Source of the DNA: Nostoc sp. HK-01 | Lineage (GTDB): Bacteria > Cyanobacteriota > Cyanobacteriia > Cyanobacteriales > Nostocaceae | NCBI GenBank assembly: GCA_003990705.1 | Contig: AP018318.1 | Span: 2,359,501 to 2,423,500 of the forward strand | Direction of reading: 5' to 3' | Length of the DNA stretch: 64,000 nt | In this document: positions 63,341 through 64,000 of the stretch, in pieces | How the letters are laid out: each line of letters opens with the position of its first letter | Position numbering within the stretch: position 1 is the first letter of the stretch | The notes under the pieces: model-generated | What the model was told of the DNA's origin: nothing | What the model saw: only the letters and a program-made list of their open reading frames with translations | Databases searched by the model: none | Translations under genes and position numbers: made by a program

Positions 63341-63784
63341 ATGATAACTGTGAGCTTAACTGCTGTAGCTACTGCGATCGCAACTACCCTGTGGACTAAA
63401 GCACAGGAGAAAATTGGCGAAAATCTTGGTGATGTTTTATGGACTGCTCCTGGTAAGTTGATAGAATTACTGCGCCAAAAGAATAAAGCACCATCTCTTA
63501 CCAGTAATGAACCGCAGTGTTTAGATTATGGTCAAGCAGTGCTAGAACTGACACAAGCAGCACAAGATCCCGAAATTGCTCAAGCTGTTGTGGATGTGGA
63601 AGCAGCAGTTAACAATGACAAGTCTGAGGCTGCTAAGGAAATTAAAAATAAAGCAGCAGAAATCCAGTCTCAGCCATCAGTTGTTAACAAATTTGCGAAG
63701 TTAGCAGAAGAGATTAAAGCAGAAAAAGGTGCGATGGTTGCTCAACAAATCAACATTGAGCAACAGACTAATACTTACAACTGA
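63341..63784 (+). CDS. Hypothetical protein, N-terminal part of a probable STAND module
   Basis: A 147-residue protein. Residues 1-45 (SLTAVATAIATTLWTKAQEKIGENLGDVLW) are amphipathic/hydrophobic and the rest is helical and charged (AAKEIKNKAAEIQ, QQINIEQQTN). I do not know a named family. Such N-terminal proteins are often encoded directly before cyanobacterial NTPase genes. Its TGA stop at 63782-63784 is followed by an open reading in the same frame. Confidence 0.7.
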   Translation: MITVSLTAVATAIATTLWTKAQEKIGENLGDVLWTAPGKLIELLRQKNKAPSLTSNEPQCLDYGQAVLELTQAAQDPEIAQAVVDVEAAVNNDKSEAAKEIKNKAAEIQSQPSVVNKFAKLAEEIKAEKGAMVAQQINIEQQTNTYN

Positions 63785-64000
63785 CTACAGTCGTCTCCAG
63801 GGGAGGATGGGACAAAGTTAACTCCCGATGACTGGCGTGAAGTTTGCACCACCATGCTAAAAAGTCAGCAAGAAGCAGCAAGACTCAGACGCAAAGCGAC
63901 AGAACAAGGTTTTGAAATTAACGTTTATGTTCCCTTGGGGTTGGTGGAACGCAAACAACAGCAACGCCGACAACTAAATGAACAGCGAGACAGAGCAAAT
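63785..64000 (+). CDS. Beginning of a probable STAND-associated protein (truncated by window edge)
   Basis: Open in the same frame as the gene before it, directly after its TGA. The reading contains LTPDDWREVCTTMLKSQQEAARLRRKATEQGFEINVYVPLGLVERKQQQRRQ, a segment I recognise as typical of the N-terminal region of large NACHT/AAA proteins in Nostoc. The first possible ATG in frame is at 63854, within the conserved stretch, and no strong ribosome site precedes it. A nonsense-disrupted fusion with the preceding gene, or a start I cannot see, are the alternatives. The protein continues past the window. Confidence 0.6.

Noticed and set aside
1-64000. CRISPR array, tRNA or rRNA
   Set aside because: I saw no regularly spaced identical repeats with unique spacers, and no tRNA T-arm (GGTTCGAATCC-type) or rRNA-like stretches by eye. 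A tRNA or rRNA search program was not available.

Overview
The window is chromosomal DNA of a filamentous, heterocyst-type cyanobacterium (Nostoc/Anabaena group). The evidence is a high density of HIP1 octamers (GCGATCGC), many intergenic runs of short heptamer-like repeats (STRR type), and marker genes such as rpaB, a group 2 sigma factor, nblB, cphB-cphA1, a diflavin flavoprotein, a CcbB-like protein and DUF760/DUF456/DUF2993 proteins. From memory, several neighbours (dps, carB, sigD, nblB; cphA1, cphB) also lie close together in Nostoc sp. PCC 7120. I saw no rRNA, tRNA, CRISPR array, prophage or intact transposon.

Layout. 1-2560: minus-strand rimP-nusA-ylxR, with infB expected just outside the left edge; a strong terminator-like hairpin sits directly before rimP. 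2.7-7.7 kb: an unknown membrane protein, a secreted peptidoglycan-binding protein, a ClpP-class membrane protease, a Uma2 protein and a small unknown protein. 7.7-10.7 kb: a 21-bp tandem repeat and another dispersed repeat, followed by a STAND-type NTPase with TPRs. 11.0-13.6 kb: a PhnD-C-E ABC transporter with a dispersed hairpin between phnD and phnC. 13.7-14.7 kb: a DUF433/DUF5615 toxin-antitoxin pair and a small orphan. 14.9-17.2 kb: a [2Fe-2S] ferredoxin-like protein, a small protein and a His-type Dps. 17.8-25.5 kb: carB, sigD, a DUF760 protein, mutT, a CBS protein and nblB.

25.6-33.4 kb: two Uma2 proteins, a remnant of a small gene, a WD40 Ser/Thr kinase, DUF456, a CcbB-like protein, rpaB and radA. 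33.5-37.8 kb: a hexapeptide acyltransferase, a methyltransferase, a membrane protein, a pentapeptide-repeat/RidA fusion and a Nudix hydrolase. 38-45.9 kb: malQ, a RodZ-like protein translationally coupled to a pseudouridine synthase, DUF2993, cdsA, cbiT, a second kinase and tatA (57 aa). 46-50 kb: cphB-cphA1, for cyanophycin turnover. 50.5-56.5 kb: trmD, ispF, an oligopeptide-type lipoprotein, larB, a small membrane protein, argH and a small basic protein. 57.3-61.6 kb: Nudix, alpha/beta hydrolase, coaX and a diflavin protein. 61.7-64 kb: DUF29, a DUF2887-type gene broken by a 47-bp palindromic insertion, and the start of a probable STAND module cut by the window edge, in which one in-frame TGA separates two open segments.

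Themes: nitrogen/arginine storage (carB, argH, cphA/cphB), photosynthesis and stress control (rpaB, sigD, nblB, Dps, flavodiiron protein), and translation (rimP/nusA/ylxR, trmD, pseudouridine synthase). The less ordinary items are the 47-bp insertion, the pentapeptide-RidA fusion, the 21-bp repeat beside the STAND NTPase, the hairpin before rimP and the in-frame stop at the right edge. No complete new system could be proven from sequence alone.
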